Source: TTA-H9 sp002071415 (lineage in GTDB: Bacteria; Bacteroidota; Bacteroidia; Bacteroidales; TTA-H9). Taken from it: DNA of 64,000 bases. The notes beneath the pieces were generated by a model. The model was not told where the DNA came from. It did not search any database and was given only the letters and a program-made list of their open reading frames with translations. Both the position numbers and the translations under genes were made by a program. Where the stretch lies: contig DAONSX010000001.1 of the NCBI GenBank assembly GCA_035411425.1, forward strand, positions 124,001-188,000. The letters run 5' to 3'. Below are positions 42,296 to 51,345 of the stretch, piece by piece. Positions within the stretch are counted from its first letter, which is position 1; each line of letters starts with the position of its first letter.

Positions 42296-43834
42296 CTACT
42301 TTAAGAAAAGTTTCTTTTCCCCATCGGCACCGATAATAAAATATTGGTTACATTCAATAAGCAAAGCTTGCGGTGTATACATGCTGTGATAAAATGGAAC
42401 GTTGATAGCAATGACTTTCCCATTGTACCTCGAGTTGATCTCTGGTATTTCGGAATGCCCTATAATGATATGAGAAACTTCATAAAAGCTAAGCACACTA
42501 TCAATGTAGGACTCAGACAAAGTCTGGAAATAACTGTATTCATGCAGTAAATCTCTGAACCATAATGGTCCATCATCTAATAGCATAAATATTTCTAATT
42601 CATTTAATTTACGTTTATTATCCGATAAAGTATTATAGATGACATCATTTATTTCATTTATTGACAGCATTTTAGAAAGATGTTCCGGCCCAATTCCAGC
42701 ATGTACAAAGAGTATATCGCCTATTTTCAAAATTGCAGGTTTGCTTCTGATAAATCTGCCCAACTCGCTATCGGGAGTATAAAATTCCCAATAGTTCATC
42801 GAAAAATATTCACAAATATTACGATATTTTTCGTTCAAGTACCTATGATCGCCAATAAGTGCCATAATTTCGTGATTTCCTAAAATAAGGTGGACTCGTC
42901 CGCCATTTATTTGTGCTTGGCTTTCAAAGTGTTGAACGAACCAAATCAGTTCCGTAACTTGGCAGCCTCTATCGAACAAATCGCCGATAAACACGATTTG
43001 ACCATTTCCCCATATCCAATTGAATGCAGCATCGATGATTTTGTTTCCTATCATTAAACTAAGGAGTGATTGTAAATTGCCATGTAAATCACCAATGGCC
43101 AGTAAGCGCTCGGGCATGTCACAAATACCCGGTGAGCGATCATAATGTCGTTTTATCTCAACGGGATGAAAAAGGATGGATGATTTTAATACAAAAGGGA
43201 GTTTAACGGAATGGAATAATTCCGATTTTTCACACAAGCGACGATCTCGAGTATAGAAATACTTTAGCTCAAAAGAGGACGAATCTTTCCACTCCACAAA
43301 GGGTCCGTCGGTATATTCAGGCCAATGGAGTGCTTTTTCTTGCATCAAAGTAGCATGTTGGAGATAGATTGCAAGGTTTTGATCGGTCGACGAATGAATG
43401 TAATCTATAGGCCGCTTCCCGAATTTATCTTTTGCATGCAGATTAGCCCCAGCTTTTACAAGATAGGTCAAAATAAGCAGTTGATTTCTTTTAATGGAAA
43501 GCGCAACAGGCGTATTTCCATTATCGTCGCTTACATCAGATAGGGCATCATGATCGAGTAATAGTTTTACTATTTCGGGCTCATCGCTGAGTATGGCCAA
43601 AATCAATAGTGTTTCCGATCGAACACATAGGTTAGGATTGGCACCAGATTGAAGTAAAAATGCAACCATATCTTTCTGTTTCAGTTTAATGGCAATACTC
43701 AAGGCTGTTTCCGATTTTTCAGTGTCGAGAAAATCGTCGATCCCCAAATGATAGTTATGCATTGCTTTTATGAGAGATGCCGAATCATTGGTTGAAATAT
43801 AACGTTTTATTTCCTCGACAAGTGTTGCATCCAT
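42296..43834 (-). CDS. Ankyrin-repeat protein fused to a PPP-family (Shewanella-like) phosphatase
   Basis: Predicted cytoplasmic metallophosphoesterase of 512 residues with a eukaryote-like layout. Residues about 40-160 hold three or four ankyrin repeats (ETALSIAIKLKQKDMVAFLL, ETLLILAILSDEPEIVKLLL, NTPVALSIKRNQLLILTYLV). A linker of 85 residues follows, then a complete PPP phosphatase domain: GDLHG (248-252), GDLFDRG (284-290), GNHE (319-322), HAG (378-380), GPLWFRD (422-428) and GHSE (His460). GPLWFRD resembles the Shewanella-like phosphatase motif. All metal ligands are present, so activity is likely. Target (phosphoprotein, nucleotide or other) unknown. No operon partner. Confidence 0.82.
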   Translation of the reverse strand: MDATLVEEIKRYISTNDSASLIKAMHNYHLGIDDFLDTEKSETALSIAIKLKQKDMVAFLLQSGANPNLCVRSETLLILAILSDEPEIVKLLLDHDALSDVSDDNGNTPVALSIKRNQLLILTYLVKAGANLHAKDKFGKRPIDYIHSSTDQNLAIYLQHATLMQEKALHWPEYTDGPFVEWKDSSSFELKYFYTRDRRLCEKSELFHSVKLPFVLKSSILFHPVEIKRHYDRSPGICDMPERLLAIGDLHGNLQSLLSLMIGNKIIDAAFNWIWGNGQIVFIGDLFDRGCQVTELIWFVQHFESQAQINGGRVHLILGNHEIMALIGDHRYLNEKYRNICEYFSMNYWEFYTPDSELGRFIRSKPAILKIGDILFVHAGIGPEHLSKMLSINEINDVIYNTLSDNKRKLNELEIFMLLDDGPLWFRDLLHEYSYFQTLSESYIDSVLSFYEVSHIIIGHSEIPEINSRYNGKVIAINVPFYHSMYTPQALLIECNQYFIIGADGEKKLFLK

Positions 43835-44070
43835 TACTTCAACAGATATATTATATAAAATTCATAATCAGGATACTGTAATTAATTAACATTCTTCTTA
43901 TCTGAACGCTCATATGAGCTTATATCGAACGAATAAGATTATAAAAATACATACAAAACCTTTTATATTGATAAATCATTTATAATCAATCAATTATTCC
44001 ACGTATTCGATAGGTTCAAGTTAGTTGAATTATACCAAACCAGAATGAATTCTTGCATAAAAGTCTTAAC
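43835..44070. other. Intergenic region with 12-bp palindrome
   Basis: 236 bp between the phosphatase gene start and the stop of the small gene. It contains a perfect palindrome GCTCATATGAGC (43908-43919), flanked by CTTAT and ATAAG in inverted orientation. This could be an operator for the phosphatase gene. No coding sequence is evident. Confidence 0.4.
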
Positions 44071-44340
44071 TTATTCATTATGATTATATTTTGCAGAAAG
44101 GAAGGCTATATATATGGCCTTGATGAGTTTTGCGAAAATATTTAATGAAGGAATGCAACCCCGCTGTTCAAAATCCTCGTGAATACAGTAATTATGGTTC
44201 GAAGAAAGGGGTTCTATGGACTTATTCTGTAGTGATTTGTCGTTTTCATGTCCATCGAGCTCTTTATCTTTGAGTTTGCTTAATTCGTCCAGATATTTTT
44301 CTCTGGCATGTTGTATTTCATAGAAAAATTCACTGCGCAT
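44071..44340 (-). CDS. Small protein of unknown function
   Basis: 89-residue protein I do not recognise. The N-terminal half is highly charged and helical (FYEIQHAREKYLDELSKLKDKELDG), possibly a short coiled coil. The centre is polar with Cys in NHNYCIHEDFEQRGC, and the last 25 residues are hydrophobic and could form one helix (NIFAKLIKAIYIAFLSAKY). A minus-strand -7 box TAAATTTG (44376-44383) lies 36 bp upstream. The gene is divergent from the 383-residue unknown gene, with the AATTAAG repeat region between, so they are likely co-regulated. Confidence 0.5.
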   Translation of the reverse strand: MRSEFFYEIQHAREKYLDELSKLKDKELDGHENDKSLQNKSIEPLSSNHNYCIHEDFEQRGCIPSLNIFAKLIKAIYIAFLSAKYNHNE

Positions 44341-44375
44341 GGTATGAATAACTTAAATTCTTAAAGAGTAAAATC

Positions 44376-44383
44376 CAAATTTA
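44376..44383 (-). promoter_or_regulatory. -7 box of the small unknown gene
   Basis: TAAATTTG on the minus strand, matching TAnnTTTG, 36 bp upstream of the ATG. Confidence 0.45.
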
Positions 44384-44409
44384 TAGTTTAAATTACCTGT
44401 TTTATAATA

Positions 44410-44503
44410 AATTAAGTAAAAAAATCTGCTTAATTTAATAATTAAGCAAAACTTAAACAAATTAAATTTTATTGAATTAAGGAAAAGTATTGACTTAATT
44501 AAG
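44410..44503. promoter_or_regulatory. Cluster of AATTAAG half-sites (candidate operators)
   Basis: Six copies of AATTAAG in either orientation occur in 94 bp: 44410-44416, 44429-44435 (inverted), 44440-44446, 44475-44481, 44494-44500 (inverted) and 44497-44503. Two pairs form perfect palindromes: GCTTAATT-TAAT-AATTAAGC (44428-44447) and CTTAATTAAG (44494-44503). The second lies in the spacer between a TTG -33 and the -7 box of the downstream gene, a typical repressor position. Confidence 0.55.
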
Positions 44504-44520
44504 TAAATGAAATATTTTTG
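44490..44520 (+). promoter_or_regulatory. Promoter of the 383-residue unknown gene
   Basis: TTG (44490-44492), a 20-bp spacer and TATTTTTG (44513-44520) fit the Bacteroidota -33/-7 layout. The start would be about 20 bp before the ATG. The CTTAATTAAG palindrome fills half the spacer. Confidence 0.55.
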
Positions 44521-44546
44521 CCATTCTCATCAGGTCATTTTTTTTC

Positions 44547-45698
44547 ATGAATTCATTTGTTTCGTTTACTGACGCTCCTCCTCTTCGTTTACTCCGGTTT
44601 GCTGCTGATGCTATCGATGGAATCGAAAAGGGCCTTATAGTATTTTATCAAATGCCAGGCAACAAACTTATTGCCCAAAGTGTCGAAAGAAACCATGATG
44701 AAGGTTGGGAAGTGAGGAGTGTATTAGTGGAAGATTTCTATGAATTTTTCCGGAGTGAACGTCAGCGTAAAGGGGCCTACCAATGGTTAGGGAAGGATGA
44801 TTTACCTTTCGAGGTACACAATCAGGCTTTTTCTCATACCATATTCGATGAGTTCGACCGCACCATTCTTTTGCTCAGATTTTTAGATGAAACCAATCAG
44901 GGATATGACCTGCTCTATTTGTATTTTAATCCAAGATTCAAATCCGCCTTTTTATCTTCTGAAAAACAATCTTTTAGCACTAGCGAGAAAGCACTTACTG
45001 CACAAATCCTCCATCGTTTGTTAGCAACATTTTTAGTATTGATGAGAGAAGAAAGGGAATCATTCGGGCAATTGATGAATAATACTCGTCAGTTGGCCAA
45101 TAGATTTCAGAATGAGCGAAATAAGACAGAACTGCTTGAAAAGCAGGCTGGGCAGAGCCTCGTGGAATATTCGAAGGATATATTGAATGAATTAGCCTGC
45201 AAGTATAATAGGAAAGCCTTACTTTCTCCTGAAGCCGAGACATTAATCAGGAATTTTTCCGGAAAGCTTTCTCACCTCAAAGAATTATTAACCAACGCAT
45301 TTCATTTTTCACTGATTTTAAATGAGCCTAATCAGGAGCTAATGATTCAGGATTGGCACATGGATATAGAAAAGTCGCCATTAAAATCCGATAAGCGAAG
45401 AAAGGAAAAATATGAACATTTGGGACGCACGGGTGATTTGCTGAATCGTTTGGAATTTGCTGCTCGAAGCGTGTTGAATGATCGATTGCCTCTAACGGGG
45501 AAAAATGTTGGCAGCCATTGTGATAAACCCATATCGGCTCCGGCTATAAGCGATGCATTAAAAAAACACCGTTCAGAAATCATCGCCTTATTCGAGCAAT
45601 ATCCTGATCAATGGCCCATCATACGCAAAGATTTTGCTCCTATAAGAAACATTCTCATAGCGTCGGGCGAGAAAGGGAAAAACCGAAGAGTCGGGTGA
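44547..45698 (+). CDS. Uncharacterised 383-residue protein
   Basis: I do not recognise this protein. It is soluble, with no signal peptide. Residues 1-140 look like a compact alpha/beta domain (FTDAPPLRLLRFAADAIDGIEKGLIVFYQM, then DEFDRTILLLRFLDETNQGYDLLYLYFNP). Residues about 150-250 are long charged helices and probable coiled coil (LREERESFGQLMNNTRQLANRFQNE region). The end has a basic helical motif (ALKKHRSEIIALFEQYPDQWPIIRKDF) that might bind nucleic acid. It lies beside genes for a sigma-54 activator and sensor kinase but is convergent to them. The promoter contains a palindrome, so it is probably repressed under some conditions. Confidence 0.6.
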   Translation: MNSFVSFTDAPPLRLLRFAADAIDGIEKGLIVFYQMPGNKLIAQSVERNHDEGWEVRSVLVEDFYEFFRSERQRKGAYQWLGKDDLPFEVHNQAFSHTIFDEFDRTILLLRFLDETNQGYDLLYLYFNPRFKSAFLSSEKQSFSTSEKALTAQILHRLLATFLVLMREERESFGQLMNNTRQLANRFQNERNKTELLEKQAGQSLVEYSKDILNELACKYNRKALLSPEAETLIRNFSGKLSHLKELLTNAFHFSLILNEPNQELMIQDWHMDIEKSPLKSDKRRKEKYEHLGRTGDLLNRLEFAARSVLNDRLPLTGKNVGSHCDKPISAPAISDALKKHRSEIIALFEQYPDQWPIIRKDFAPIRNILIASGEKGKNRRVG

Positions 45699-45867
45699 AC
45701 CATATCCTGTGTCAACGTAAAAGTGTCAGGCCATAAAACGGAGCAGATCGAATACTTATCATGTATTACCAACTCATAGGGCTCAAGCAAAAATTGACGA
45801 TTTTCTTGAATTGACCTCTCGTCAATACTATTCTGGCATTGGTACTCACATTCTCCATTTTCTCTAC

Positions 45868-46800
45868 TCAGCTCATTTCAAAAGGATGTTCTTGTTCAAA
45901 ATCTGGATTGTAGGTTTTATGACTCTCCAATTCCTGTATCCAGCCATTATGAAATCCAAGCTCATAAAATCGCTGTACTACCATTTCGTATTCTTGCAAA
46001 TCGATTGGACGTTGTAAAGCCACATCCATTTTCTGGTAAAATTGAGGATTGTATTGTGACATCAGGCTTATATAAACATTCGTAGAAATTTCGTCGGCTA
46101 TGGTTTCGAGCACTTTTATACTATTTTCGATATAACCCGGTAATACCAAATGCCGAATGATCAATCCCGACTCGGCCTGACCTTCTTTATTCACAATCAC
46201 ATTAGAACCTTTCTGCCGAAACATTTCCCTGATGGCCTTCAAGGCAACTTCGGGATAATTACTCGCCATGGAAAGTCTTCTGGCTAATGATCGATCAGCA
46301 TATTTGAAGTCAGGTAGCCAAACATCAACCCATTCTTCCAGTTCTTTCAACTGCTCTGTGTTTTCATAACCGCTGGTATTATAAACGAAAGGGGGATGAT
46401 AACCATTAGATTTAAGCTCAGAAATTATTGCCTTTACATGGGGGATATAATGAGTTGGGCTCACAAAACCAACGGCTTTACAACCCTCTTCCAGTAGTTT
46501 CATTACTCTTGCCGTAACTTCATGAACACGATAGAGATAAGGATCCAGAACCATCTTATTTTGGCTAATTTGCATATTCTGACAGAATTGGCATTGCAAA
46601 GTACAGTGCATGAAAAAGATATTTGCTATACCATATTGACCACTGATGGGGGGTTCTTCTCCGGTGTGCCTGCAAATAGAGCCTATTGCAAGTCTATCGT
46701 TGGCATGGCAAAATCCCGATGCCTCTTTCGAACGATCTACTCCGCAGTTTCTTGGGCATAATTTGCACTTTGTATATTCAGTAAAATCGAATTCACTCAT
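45868..46800 (-). CDS. PflA-like radical SAM protein
   Basis: Radical SAM enzyme of 310 residues of the pyruvate-formate-lyase-activase-like type. An N-terminal cysteine group CKLCPRNCGVDRS precedes the [4Fe-4S]-SAM motif C-x3-C-x2-C (CTLQCQFC in FFMHCTLQCQFCQNMQIS). This is followed by GFVSPTHYIPHV, YNTSGYENTEQL and WLPDFKY, all typical of the uncharacterised group often called putative PflA. It lacks the glycyl-radical partner in the window, so the target is unknown. It lies 68 bp downstream of the sigma-54 activator gene on the same strand and could be the end of that operon. Confidence 0.85.
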   Translation of the reverse strand: MSEFDFTEYTKCKLCPRNCGVDRSKEASGFCHANDRLAIGSICRHTGEEPPISGQYGIANIFFMHCTLQCQFCQNMQISQNKMVLDPYLYRVHEVTARVMKLLEEGCKAVGFVSPTHYIPHVKAIISELKSNGYHPPFVYNTSGYENTEQLKELEEWVDVWLPDFKYADRSLARRLSMASNYPEVALKAIREMFRQKGSNVIVNKEGQAESGLIIRHLVLPGYIENSIKVLETIADEISTNVYISLMSQYNPQFYQKMDVALQRPIDLQEYEMVVQRFYELGFHNGWIQELESHKTYNPDFEQEHPFEMS

Positions 46801-46868
46801 TTTTCTAATGATGTTCTATAAAACGGCATGCTGTGATGGCGAAAATATGTTCGATACGATGATGAAAT

Positions 46869-48260
46869 TCAACCCAGCCGTTTTTCAAAGACCAGATGAT
46901 ATTTTTTTATTCTTCGGTCTAATGCCTGAAAAGAAATGTTCAAAAGTTTTGCGGCGGCTGATTTGTTGAAATTTGACTGGTGGATTGCTTTAATGATGGC
47001 GTTGCGTTCGAGGATCTCCAGATCGAGAACCTCGAGATTATTATTTGTGCGAGAAATTTTTTTCGATATCTTGTCGAATTGAAAGTCATCGGCAACCAGC
47101 CGGTCTCCTTCCGATAGAATGATCGCTCTTTCGACCATGTTGCGCAATTCTCTCACATTGCCAGGGAATGAATAGTCAATAAGAGTATCCACGACTTCCT
47201 TGTCGATGCGGGTGATTTTTTTATTCATTTTTTTTGAAAAATCATCAATAAAATAATTGATTAGCAATGGGATATCTTCTTTGCGTTCTCGCAGAGGTGG
47301 GATATGGATAATGAATGCGCTGAGGCGGTGATATAAATCGAGGCGGAATTGTTTTTCTTCGGTAAGTTTTTCGAGGTCTTGATTGGTTGCTGCAATGATT
47401 CTGACGTCGATACCAATTTCTTGAGTCCCTCCTACTCTGCTGATTTTACGTTCTTCGAGTACGCGCAGAAATTTAGTCTGCAGGCTCAGAGGCAAATCGC
47501 CAATTTCGTCTAAAAACAAAGTGCCTTTGTTGGCTACTTCGAACCATCCGGTTTTATTTTCATTTGCGCCAGTAAACGAACCCTTGGTGTGTCCAAAGAA
47601 TTCCGATTCAAACAGTGTTTCGGTGATAGCCGAAGAGTTTACTGCATAGAAGTAATGATCCTTGCGAGGGCTCATGTAGTGTATAGCTCTGGCGACTAGT
47701 TCTTTGCCTGTGCCGCTTTCACCCATGATCAACACATTGGTAGGATCGCTCTTAGCAACTTTACTTACAAGTTCAGATACCTTTTTCATGGCCTGACTCT
47801 GCGCAATAAAACCTTGTCCAAGTTCTTTCCTAATGTTGTCTTTAAATAGATTGAATGAATTTTCAACTTCTTTGAGTCGGTTGTTCAAATCGATAAATCG
47901 GCGCGTTCGTTCGATAGCCGAAATTACTTCGGTCAACGAAAAAGGTTTGGGCAAATAATCGCATGCTCCGCTTCGCATAGCTTCGATAACGCTTTGCATT
48001 TCCCCATGGCCCGAAATCATAATCACTTCTTTTTCAGGATATTCCATCTTTATGATTTTCAAAAGTTCGAGCCCATTTATACCTGGCAAACGAATATCGA
48101 GAAAAACAACATCAACGCGATTGGCCTTCAATACCTCCAAGGCTTCGGTGGAGGCTTCGGCCAAAAAAACATTGAAATTGTTATTTTGAAGATACTCGGC
48201 TAATTCGTTACGAATAATCTCTTCATCGTCAACAATAAGAATATTTAGTTGCTCAGCCAT
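46869..48260 (-). CDS. NtrC-family sigma-54-dependent response regulator
   Basis: Transcription activator of 463 residues. The N-terminal receiver domain has acidic residues DDEE and phosphoacceptor Asp in VVFLDIRLPG near residue 54. An AAA+ domain follows with Walker A GESGTGKE, the sigma-54 contact loop GSFTGA and Walker B GTLFLDEIGDL. The GSFTGA form replaces the usual GAFTGA. A Fis-type helix-turn-helix closes the protein (NKSAAAKLLNISFQALDRRIKKY). It is 70 bp downstream of the large sensor kinase gene on the same strand, so the two form a probable cognate pair. Targets should have -24/-12 promoters; none was found by eye nearby. Confidence 0.92.
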   Translation of the reverse strand: MAEQLNILIVDDEEIIRNELAEYLQNNNFNVFLAEASTEALEVLKANRVDVVFLDIRLPGINGLELLKIIKMEYPEKEVIMISGHGEMQSVIEAMRSGACDYLPKPFSLTEVISAIERTRRFIDLNNRLKEVENSFNLFKDNIRKELGQGFIAQSQAMKKVSELVSKVAKSDPTNVLIMGESGTGKELVARAIHYMSPRKDHYFYAVNSSAITETLFESEFFGHTKGSFTGANENKTGWFEVANKGTLFLDEIGDLPLSLQTKFLRVLEERKISRVGGTQEIGIDVRIIAATNQDLEKLTEEKQFRLDLYHRLSAFIIHIPPLRERKEDIPLLINYFIDDFSKKMNKKITRIDKEVVDTLIDYSFPGNVRELRNMVERAIILSEGDRLVADDFQFDKISKKISRTNNNLEVLDLEILERNAIIKAIHQSNFNKSAAAKLLNISFQALDRRIKKYHLVFEKRLG

Positions 48261-48330
48261 TCTTAAGCAAATTCGTTTTAATGTTCTATGAGAAGGAATT
48301 TTTGCAAAGTTATAAATTCCGACTGGCTTA

Positions 48331-51303
48331 TCAATTGTTGGTATTCATGTAAGAAGGAAATTCACAGGTAAAGCATGTGCCTTCCCCAAATTCGCTTTTA
48401 ACTTCGATGTTTCCCTTTAATTCCTCTATAATACCATAAACGATGGATAAACCTAATCCTGTACCCTTATTGATTTCTTTAGTTGTGAAAAAGGGTTCGA
48501 AGATATGATCAAGCAGTTGAGGTGGAATGCCTGTACCATTATCTTCGATTTCCATTCCTATGTTATTGGAGTTTATTATAAAGCTGCGAATGGCAATTGT
48601 TTTATTAAAATTAAGGCTTTGGTTATGGGCTTTTTGTTCCAAAGCATCTTTCGAATTGTTAAGCAAATTGATGACGACTTGTTCCACTTTGAAGCGGTCG
48701 CCCAAAAAATATAAAGGTTCTGGATGAAGTTGCAGATTAAAATGAATATTTCGCTCGGAAAATTGACTCTTCAATAGCAACAAGGCTCCCTGTATGGCCT
48801 CATTCAGATTCATGCGGGTAAACCGGGCATTTTGTTGGTTGCGTGAAAAGGTTTTTACGTGGTCGATTATGCGGTTGATGCGTTGAATATTCTCTAAGAT
48901 GGTTCCTATTTTGTTTTCGAGATAGTGCTTTGTGATGTCTTCTGATTTCAAGTGGAAAAGAATATTTTCGAGTCCCATGGTTATGGCAGTAAGGGGCTGA
49001 TTCATTTCATGAGTAATTCCAGCTGCGAGCTGACCCAATGATTCGAGTTTGGATTTCTGAATAAGCATTTGCCTCTGTTTTTCGACTTTCTTAAGCTCTT
49101 CGCTAACCCTCTTGTTCAATTGTATATTCCATTGTTCGAGTTCGTGCTGTATCTGCTTTATTTCACTGATATCGATCATGATTCCAACCAAGCCCCCTAA
49201 AGTACCATCGCTTTGGGAAAAGGGAGATTGATTGATAATTATATTGTGTATAAGTCCATCAGCATATTGAAATTCCAGTTCAAAGCTCTGGATTTGCTTC
49301 GAAATAATTATTTCCTCATCTTTTTGGATAATTTGGCGGCAATTTTCTATCGAAAAAATTTCACAAATCTTCTTTCCTATAATATCGGTTGAAGTTTTTC
49401 CGAAGGCTTGTAAGAAAGCATTGTTGCATCCCAGAAAAACCCCTTTAGTATCTTTATAGAACACAGGATTAGGGATATTGTCCAAAAGAGCACGTAAGAA
49501 ATGATTATGGTTGGTAATAGCTTCTTGATTTGCAAGTATATCAGTAATATCTCTACTGAAAATAGCAACTCTTTTAATGGTTTTATTGAGATTTGATGCA
49601 GGGTAAAAGGTAAGATCATAATGTCGGTTCAACAGGGTATCGTAATGAGAATATCTTCTTCCATCGCTTACAACCTTTTTGAAAATCTTCTGACGGGCCG
49701 TTCTGATAGGTTCGGGAAGAAGGTCGAAGTAATTTGGTTTTTGATTATTTACGGTGGAACCACCGATCAATTCAGCTGCTTTTTCATTAATATCGAGTAT
49801 ATTACCATTAGATTCGAGTAAAACAATTGCATCGGGTACGACATTCAATAATGCCCGGGCTTTTTCTTCACTGTCGATCAATTTTTCGGTGGTATCCTTT
49901 CGGTATTGTGCATCTAAAAAAACCTTACCAGCGATTTTTAGCATAAATACAATATCCTCGTTGATATGCGCACAGGAAACTGAAGCCAGTCCAATAACTC
50001 CGGCTAATTTTTCTTCATTTACCAAAGGTACGAACACAAAGGATTGCAAATGGTAAAGTCGCATGAATTTCTTTTCCCTCGTATTGTCTGTCAATAGTCT
50101 TCTATCATTCACTACGACAGCTTGATGTTTTATTAGATGACTATATGCAAACTCGAGATCTTTCAAATCGAAGTCGTCAGAGAATATCACTTTTTTGACG
50201 TGCCGAGGTGCGCTCCAGATATATTTTCGTTCTATTTCGGAAGAATTCTCCTTTAAAATAAACAGACAGGCTTGATCCATTCCTGCAGTCGAAGTAATTT
50301 GAGAAAGGCTTTTTATGATTTCTTCTTCTAAAAACTCGTCTTGAAGTCTTATGAATGAACTCGATATTCCCGAAAGAACTTTCTCTATCTGTACTTTAAA
50401 TGCCAGATCGATTTGAGCAGCTTTGCGTTGTTGAATCTCATTTTCCAGTTTTTCTACGGTATTTTGCAGTTGGTAGGTACGTTCCTCGACCAGAAGTTCG
50501 AGTTTGTTTTTATACTGATTGAGGGCTTCTTCGGCTTTTTTCCGCTCGGTAAGATTACTAAAGATGGCAAGACAAAGATTTTGGCCAGTAAATGAAATCC
50601 TATTGTAGGAAACTTCAACGGGTATAGATTCTCCAAATTTCGAATAAAGATCCAATTCATATGGTTTGGCATTAGGTTCAAGAGTCGCTTTCGACCATGA
50701 AGTATCCGACATAAGGGTATCGAGAGACATTTTACGGGTTTCATTGACATCGTAACCCAGTAGCTTTACTGCTGAAGCATTCATATCCACAATTTTGGAT
50801 GTATTTGCATCGATCACCATGATGCTTTCGGGAGCTTTTTCGAATAATAGCCTGAAACGAGCCTCGCTTTCGGTAAGTTCAGCTTCGGCTCGCTTACGGG
50901 CTTCTTCTTCCTTCAGCAGCTTCTGCTCATTCAATATGATGTTTGCTAATTCATGAATGGTTTTGTTCAACAAATCCCTATCGAAAGGTTTCAATAAAAA
51001 CTTATCCACTCCTATTTCAATGGCGTCGATAAAATAACTCGTTTCTTCGTAGGAGGTGGTAATGATAGATCTTATGGAAGGTTTTTCTCTTTTTATGCTT
51101 CGAATCATCTTTAAGCCGCTTAGGCCAGGCATGGCAATATCGGCTACTACTAAGTCGGCTCCGTGTTTATGAAATAGTTGCATACCCGAATTTCCATTAT
51201 CGGCCACATGAACTTCTTCGGCCAAATCCTTCAGAAAATCGGTCATCATCTCACGAAACAAACGCTCATCTTCTGCATACAATATTTTTATAGGGAACTT
51301 CAC
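48331..51303 (-). CDS. Hybrid sensor kinase REC-PAS-GAF-PAS-PAS-HisKA-HATPase
   Basis: Large cytoplasmic kinase of 990 residues with no obvious membrane helices. It starts with a receiver domain (KILYAEDERLF, Asp in LVVADIAMPG). A PAS domain follows (FRLLFEKAPESIMVIDANTSKIV), then a coiled coil and a GAF domain (about residues 310-470). Two more PAS domains follow (LLNVVPDAIVLLESNGNIL and LLDNIPNPVFYKDTKGVF). The H-box is AAGITHEMNQPLTAI, and the ATPase has NLLNNSKDAL, EDNGTGIP and GTGLGLSIVYGI. The start codon is GTG at 51303. The N-terminal receiver suggests input from another kinase. It is upstream of the NtrC-type regulator. Confidence 0.9.
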   Translation of the reverse strand: MKFPIKILYAEDERLFREMMTDFLKDLAEEVHVADNGNSGMQLFHKHGADLVVADIAMPGLSGLKMIRSIKREKPSIRSIITTSYEETSYFIDAIEIGVDKFLLKPFDRDLLNKTIHELANIILNEQKLLKEEEARKRAEAELTESEARFRLLFEKAPESIMVIDANTSKIVDMNASAVKLLGYDVNETRKMSLDTLMSDTSWSKATLEPNAKPYELDLYSKFGESIPVEVSYNRISFTGQNLCLAIFSNLTERKKAEEALNQYKNKLELLVEERTYQLQNTVEKLENEIQQRKAAQIDLAFKVQIEKVLSGISSSFIRLQDEFLEEEIIKSLSQITSTAGMDQACLFILKENSSEIERKYIWSAPRHVKKVIFSDDFDLKDLEFAYSHLIKHQAVVVNDRRLLTDNTREKKFMRLYHLQSFVFVPLVNEEKLAGVIGLASVSCAHINEDIVFMLKIAGKVFLDAQYRKDTTEKLIDSEEKARALLNVVPDAIVLLESNGNILDINEKAAELIGGSTVNNQKPNYFDLLPEPIRTARQKIFKKVVSDGRRYSHYDTLLNRHYDLTFYPASNLNKTIKRVAIFSRDITDILANQEAITNHNHFLRALLDNIPNPVFYKDTKGVFLGCNNAFLQAFGKTSTDIIGKKICEIFSIENCRQIIQKDEEIIISKQIQSFELEFQYADGLIHNIIINQSPFSQSDGTLGGLVGIMIDISEIKQIQHELEQWNIQLNKRVSEELKKVEKQRQMLIQKSKLESLGQLAAGITHEMNQPLTAITMGLENILFHLKSEDITKHYLENKIGTILENIQRINRIIDHVKTFSRNQQNARFTRMNLNEAIQGALLLLKSQFSERNIHFNLQLHPEPLYFLGDRFKVEQVVINLLNNSKDALEQKAHNQSLNFNKTIAIRSFIINSNNIGMEIEDNGTGIPPQLLDHIFEPFFTTKEINKGTGLGLSIVYGIIEELKGNIEVKSEFGEGTCFTCEFPSYMNTNN

Positions 51304-51345
51304 GAGCTAAATTTCAATTATTTCGTCATATATGAGTGGGTTTGA

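Noticed and set aside
46646..46969. Plus-strand open frame of 107 codons across the radical SAM and NtrC genes
   Set aside because: Antisense to the ends of two clear genes with strong motifs.
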